A stretch of DNA of 64,000 nucleotides from Fulvia fulva (lineage: Eukaryota > Ascomycota > Dothideomycetes > Mycosphaerellales > Mycosphaerellaceae). A program made the translations under genes and the position numbers. The stretch lies in assembly GCF_020509005.1 (NCBI RefSeq), contig NC_063013.1, positions 434,001 to 498,000 on the forward strand. Reading direction: 5' to 3'. A model generated the notes under the pieces. It had not been told where the DNA came from and made no database searches. It was given only the letters and a program-made list of their open reading frames with translations. The first letter of the stretch is position 1. The number at the start of each line of letters is the position of its first letter. Below are positions 58,412 to 64,000 of this stretch, piece by piece.

Positions 58412-61400
58412 CGAACATACCGCCGGCTTAGCGCTTAGCTTTATATTTAGAGTTTTCTTAGGTAGCTTTCCTATATCTTAGATTCATACTCGCTAAGGTT
58501 CTTATATCTAGTAACTTCCCTTCCTTTTAGCCTTTCTATTAGGTTAATTTAGCCTATAAGTGAATCTCCTAAGCTATAAGTCTCTAACTTACGCCTTAGT
58601 TAGACCTTAGTACTAAAGCTAAGCGAGGTAACCTTACTAACCTTATCTCAGCTCCTATAAACGGGGCGGACTACTTAAACCTTTAGTATAGAGGACACTA
58701 ACTAATACCCTAATCAAGGCGGTTATTACCTACCGGATTAGTAAGGTTTCGCTACTTATCTAGTCGGAGAGGGCCTAGCCTATAGTCGCGCCCTAGGCAA
58801 TAACTACGCGGCTTAGCCTACTAGCCTAAACGACACCTTTAGGGCTACTTAGGCTATACCCCTAGCTACTCGGTCGTACCGCCGCCCTAACCGCGATAGC
58901 GACGCGGAGATAGATAGGGCGGACTACCTAGACGAAGATAACTTCGGCCTATATAACGAGCTAGCTAGTAGAGGTAAGGCGCCTAGGATAGGAGATCCCC
59001 CTATTCTAAAGTCTAACGCTTAGAACGACGAGTGCCTTAACTAGATATCGTCTATTAGAGCCTAGATTAGCCTAAATAAGAAATGGATTGTTAAACGACG
59101 CCTTTCCGACCTAGAGAAACTAGAGCTTGTTAGTAGCTTCGTCGGTAGCGACTTTAACTAGTTATAGTTTGACGCTATCGAAGAAACGCGCCTAAAGCCC
59201 CCTTATCTTAAGTACGGCGATTTCGACGACATAATTACGTAGATCTCTAACTTTATAGTCGACCTAGACTATTAGGAGTAGATCTAGCGTAAGTAGGAGA
59301 CTACCCGTTAAACTAGGAGTATTAGGACCTTTATTAGGTCGCTTAGGCTAACTAGGAGCCGTATAACTCCCCTACTAGATGACTTTACCTACCTACGTAA
59401 GTTTTTAGCCGGCCTAAAGCCCGATATACTAGCTAAACTAGACAATCGTAACTTCCGAGCGACTAGTACGAATATCCGCGTCTACTTCTAGCAGGCTATT
59501 ATAGCCGACTAGCGACTCTATCTTAGCCGCGGAAGAGACTAGAAGCTAGCCGTAATAATGTTAGCCGTCAAGAAGTTTGTAGACGGGGACACTAAAGCCT
59601 TTATAGCTCTCCGGAGCGACTTAGGTAGCTCGGCGCGCGGTAGAGGCCGCGGTAGAGGCCGCGGCGGACGTAGACGCGGGCGAGGTAATCGTAGAGGCCC
59701 CTCCGGGAGCTTAGACGAATGCTATAACTGTAGTAAGATAGGCTACTTTGCGCGCGACTACTCTAAGCTAAAAAATAGAGTCTAAGACGTCTTAATCGAG
59801 GTAGACGTACTTAGGATTATTAGACGCCTCTATACCCCTACCTAGAGAATCCTACTAGGATAGGACGACCCTAGCTACTAAGGGTAGGGCTTAGTAGATA
59901 CAAGTAGAAGAGGATAGAGCATTGTCTTTATCTAAAGAACCCGAGTCGGAGACTAAAGAGGAGGTCGACTATACGGTAGAGAGGCTAATAGCGATAGGTA
60001 GAGGGCTCTTTACTATCGCCGCCCGCTTAGGACCTAGTTAGGTTCGGGCTAAGGGGACCCTAGACTACGTAGCCTCTAAAGTATACCTCTTAGCCCGAAA
60101 ATCGAAGTAACTCCCCCGATCGCTTTTTAGGGACTTACCGCTAGTAAGGATCGTCCTCCTAAACGGTAAGGAGATCATTTCTACTTAGGGTGTCCTTCTA
60201 CTATATTAGATTAGTACCTAGTAGGACATAGTCCCCGCTAGAGTTATCGATATAGAAGGATTTGACCTTATCCTAGGCCTTAAGTAGTTCTAGGAAGTCA
60301 ACCCTAACGTAAACTAGTAGTCTAGCTCTACTAGACTACGGGACCGGCGTAGCCGGTACTATACGATCAGGTCGTACTCTAAGGTATTCGACCTAAAGGA
60401 CGACGAAGGCGAGCTAGAAATGTTTAACTCTATATATTTAGTAGACTTCGCTATACGACACGAAGGACCCTAGCTCTTCTACTCGCTTAGGCGACTCCCC
60501 GATAATACCCTAGTTAATATCGACTTCGAGGAGCACGGCTTAGTTCAGGTATACGAACGCCTTATAGCTATAGTAGGGGATCTAGACGACGAGTCTTAGC
60601 TACCGTAGGTAGGTGACTAGGTCTTCTAGACGTTAGTTGATCTCTTCCTAGAGATCTAGAGAGCTTAGCTCCCGGCTAGACTTTTACGGAAGAGAGCTTT
60701 CGACTATACTATCCCTACTAGTAACGCTCGACCTATTAACTAGCCCGTATACCGTCTAAACCCGGGTCAGCTTCGAGAACAGGCTCGCTAGATCTAGATA
60801 CTCCTTAATCGTAGACTAATTAAGGTCTCGTCCTTACCCTAGGGATCCCTAGTCCTCTTTGTCCCTAAGCTAGACGGCTAGTAGCGTATATATATCGACT
60901 ATCGCGCCCTAAACGCCGTAACTACTAAAAACGGCTTCCCCCTCCTACGTATCTAGGAGTGCCTAGATACGGTCGCGAAGGCTAAATACTTTAGTAAACT
61001 AGACCTAGTCTTAGGGTACTAGTAGCTACTAATCGACTTAGCCGACACGTATAAGACTACGTTTAATACTAGGGATAGGAAGTACGACTTCCTCGTTATA
61101 CCCTTTAGGCTAATAAACGCCATAGCCTCATTTTAGTCTATAATAAACGAGATCCTAAGAGATCTACTTTAGAAGAAGGTCGTCGTATACCTCGACGACA
61201 TCCTAGTCTTCTTAGACTCTAAGGAATAGCACGAAAAAGACCTAAAGGAGGTCTTCGACCGCCTAAAAAAAGCTAAACTGTTCTACTCCCCTAAGAAGTA
61301 CGATATTAGAGTCAAGTTAGTTACCTTCTACGGGTATTAGATCGAGAAGAACTCGATTAGGCCACTATAAGACAAGATCGACGCGATTAATAGTTAGCCT

Positions 61401-63120
61401 ACGCCTACTAATATATAGTAGATTAGGTAGTTCCTTAGCCTCGTAGGCTACTACTGCCGCTTTATTAAGGGCTTCGCGAAACTCGTAGTACCTCTCTTAG
61501 ATCTTCTTAAGGAAAGCGACGAGTCCCTTAGGCGGAAAAAGCGTCGCCTAGTACGATAGAACGCCTAGTACGTATACGCTTTTAAGAGCCTAAAGCTTAC
61601 GCTAACCTTAGGGCCTATACTAATCCCGCCTAACCCTAAGAAGCCCTTTACGATTAAGACTAATATATCTAAATAGGCTATAGGCGCTGCTCTCTATTAA
61701 ATAGGAGCTAATAACCAGCTACACCCTATAGCCTCCTCTAGAAGGAAGCTTTAGGGAGCCGAGCTGAATTACCTAGTTTACGAAAAGGAGGGCCTAGTAA
61801 TTAAGGAAGCCCTCTAAACCTAGGACAACTACGTAGAAAATAGCTATACAGTTACGATCCTAATCGATTACTAGTCGCTTAGGTACCTTAATAGTACTAA
61901 GGGCTAGAGCAAGAGGATCGTACGATAGGCTAAAGAGTTTTAGTAATATAACTTAGACATTAGGTATCGTAAGGGAGAAGAGGCGATCGTTCCTAATACG
62001 CTCTCCCGTCGGCCTAACTTTATCGGAGAAGGACCTACTAACCTAGCTTAGCCGGTTAAGCAACTCGTAGCTATAAGATTCAAAGCTAACGAAACCGACT
62101 TGTTCCCTAAACTAATAAGGCAGTTCAAGTTAACGGGATAGATACTAACTTACGGTCCCTACCTCGAGAGCTTAATTAAGGTACGAGAAGAGAAATTCGA
62201 GCTACTCCTACCGATCGACGAGTCTAAGGAACCTAGATTAGGCTTTATTATTCTAGACGATAAGGGAATAGCGCCTTTCCTCGTACTAACCTAGCGTCTT
62301 GATCTAGTAAACTACGTATACTAGCGATACGGACACTTTACGGCGCCCGGGCTAATAGATTAGCTCGAGATAAGAGCCTAGTAGCCTAGTATAAGAAAGG
62401 ACGTACAAAAGTTTATCGAATCCTGCCCTAGATACTAGCTAACGTAGAAAAAGAAGCCTAATAAGCCTAAAATACGCGAGCCGCGGTTTTACTAGGTTAA
62501 CGATAAGCTTAGGCCCTTCGAGAGATAGGCAATTAATGTCGTAGGGCCTTTACCGAAGAGTGTACTAGGGAACGAGTACATTATTACGGCGATAGATTAC
62601 GCTACGGGTTAGCTAGTCGCTTAGGCCGTTCCGCGTACGGATACTAAAGCGACTATAGTATTCCTATACGAGAGAATCTATTAGGACTACGGGCTACCCC
62701 GCGAGCTCCTCTTAGATAATAGTAAGAACTTCCTAAGTAGGGTTATAAGCTACCTAATAAAGTAGTTTAAGGCTAATTATCGTCTAGTATCCCTATATTA
62801 TCCTATAACGAATAGGAAGGTAGAAAACCTAAACGGTATACTAGGATCGATACTAACGAAGCTATATATCGGTAACGATATTAGGCTATAGGATACCTTC
62901 CTACCTAAAGCGATCTACTATACTAGATGCCGCTAGTATATAATAATCTACCTTAGCCCCTTCTACCTTATATATAGCTAATACCTACGAATCCTAGAGG
63001 ACAAGAACGAGCTACGAGCTAAGAATGTCTTAGTTAACGACTATAGGAAGCTGTTACGGTTCGAGATTCTAAGGAATTATAGCCACTCATTTTACGGGAG
63101 AATCCGAAACTAATTAGCTT
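58412..63120 (+). mobile_element. Gypsy C: Ty3/Gypsy element, RIP-mutated
   Basis: Plus-strand gag, protease region, reverse transcriptase, RNase H and integrase in Gypsy order. I could not define its LTRs. No chromodomain is visible after the integrase. The left end lies at or before the Copia insertion point. Confidence 0.8.
58700..62990 (+). pseudogene. Gypsy C gag-pol, decayed
   Basis: Gag carries an Arg/Gly-rich stretch (near 59,625-59,700) and a knuckle at 59,727-59,770 in which the His and last Cys codons are now TAC. The reverse transcriptase reads IYIDYRALNAVTT near 60,895 and keeps an intact Y-L-D-D box near 61,187. RNase H (about 61,640-61,960) and integrase (about 62,470-62,960; INVVGPLP, LLLDNSKNF and NRKVENLNG carry the catalytic positions) follow. 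Stops are frequent. The open frame 59,558-59,785 is only an undamaged piece of gag. Confidence 0.8.
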
Positions 63121-63143
63121 AGAGACCTTAGTAACTAAGCGCT

Positions 63144-63240
63144 TAGTCTAATTAGTATGCTTAGTAATTAGTCTAATTAGTATACTTAGTGATTAGTCTA
63201 GTTAGTATACTTAGTGATTAGTCTAATTAGTTGATTAGTT
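63144..63240 (+). repeat. 25-bp tandem repeat, four copies
   Basis: The unit starting TAGTCTAATTAGTAT repeats at 63,144, 63,169, 63,194 and 63,219 with few changes, all compatible with RIP transitions. It lies between Gypsy C and Gypsy E, possibly in the 3' untranslated part of one or in an LTR. Confidence 0.85.
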
Positions 63241-63520
63241 ACGCTAAGATATAGCACTATATAGACGACGCTTCTTTACGAGTAGATAGGAGCCTTGTGC
63301 TCAACTTATTTTAAGTATATACTATATACTGTTTAGGACCACTACCTTCTTAACGAGTTAGAGACATCACTATAAAGATCTAAGCCCGGTTAGGATAACG
63401 TATAGCGGTTCCTAATAACTTTAAGCACTACTACTAGGGCCCTTTATATATATTAGGGAGAGACGCTACCCGGAGTCCGTTACGACAATAGCTATAGTCA
63501 ACTAGTATTACAGAACGAAT
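63241..63520. other. Probable LTR region of Gypsy E
   Basis: About 280 bp of non-coding DNA before a gag frame. It ends in a TATTACAG sequence that could be an LTR end. No second copy is in the window to prove it. Confidence 0.35.
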
Positions 63521-63529
63521 GAGCGAAAT

Positions 63530-64000
63530 GTCGATTACTAGAAGCGGAAAACGATTAATACCCTCTATAAGCTCGAACAGTATATACGAGTATACTAAGG
63601 CACCTAAGGTGTTACTACCGGAGACGTTCGATAGGATATAAGGGAAGCTAGAGGCTTTTTAGCTATAGGTTCAGCTATACCTCTACTTTAACGCCTAACA
63701 GTTTAATAGCGAGGCCTCTAAGGTCTTATACGCCGTATCCTTCCTAAGGGGTAGGGAAGCCCGGGGGTTTAGACTATACCTTAAAGACTAGCTTAATAAC
63801 TAGGACGAAGGAGACGACCCGAAGATAGAAACCCGGAAGATATTTACCGACTACGATAAGTTTAAGATCAAACTGAATGATCTCTACGGGATACCTAATA
63901 AAGAGGTTTATACCGACCGATATATCTAATAACTCCGATAAAACACCTTAGTCGTAGTCTATACCTCTAAGCTCTAAGGATATACCGCCGACCTCGAATA
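63530..64000 (+). pseudogene. Gypsy E gag, 5' part, cut by the window end
   Basis: The frame reads a typical fungal Gypsy Gag: a LLPETFDRI start near 63,613, the YLYFNA segment near 63,680, FLRGREARGFR near 63,730 and a KLNDLYGIPNKEVYTDRY segment near 63,870. Stops replace Gln and Trp codons. The element continues beyond the window. Confidence 0.75.

Overview
The window looks like a piece of a filamentous ascomycete nuclear genome (Pezizomycotina, probably Dothideomycetes; the species cannot be named from sequence alone). Reasons: genes with short GT..AG introns of about 50-120 bp and CTAAC/CTGAC branch sites, fungal gene families, and long transposon blocks that have almost lost CpA/TpG in favour of TpA. 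That is the mark of repeat-induced point mutation (RIP). CpG remains abundant, so the blocks are not GC-poor.

Layout. 1-28,969: heavily RIP-mutated nested transposons. These are an inverted LTR (1-385), a Tad1-type LINE (about 1,140-6,200), a Fot1/pogo DNA transposon with terminal inverted repeats (6,201-7,373), chromodomain Gypsy element A (7,435-14,646), a reverse Tad1-type LINE (about 14,648-19,240), and Gypsy B (19,877-27,033, complete with a GCTAA target-site duplication) inserted in the gag of Gypsy D. 28,970-34,440: a lightly mutated Copia element on the minus strand. 34,441-35,640: a RIP-mutated relic with a Copia-type primer-binding site.

35,640-51,300 is an island of ordinary genes with no RIP bias: a GrpB-family protein (+), a maltose-permease-like sugar transporter with two introns (+), a secreted GH92 alpha-mannosidase (-), two small membrane proteins (-), a four-helix MARVEL-like protein (-) followed by a TGA-CTA stop and a long in-frame extension, a thiamine-diphosphate enzyme with two or three introns (-), a Gvp36-type BAR protein (+), and a gene remnant that appears cut off at the transposon border (-). 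The mannosidase and the sugar transporter are convergent neighbours and could act together in using mannose-containing glycans.

51,300-64,000: RIP-mutated DNA with a long hairpin, a truncated Fot1/pogo copy, a complete Copia element on the plus strand (52,960-58,406, TSD TTATC), Gypsy C (about 58,412-63,120) and the start of Gypsy E. The two Copia elements lie in opposite orientation around the gene island. They share a nearly identical pol region, including many of the same premature stops, but carry clearly different gag halves. The points most worth a second look are the possible stop-codon readthrough gene, the mosaic inverted Copia pair, and the CpA-only mutation pattern.
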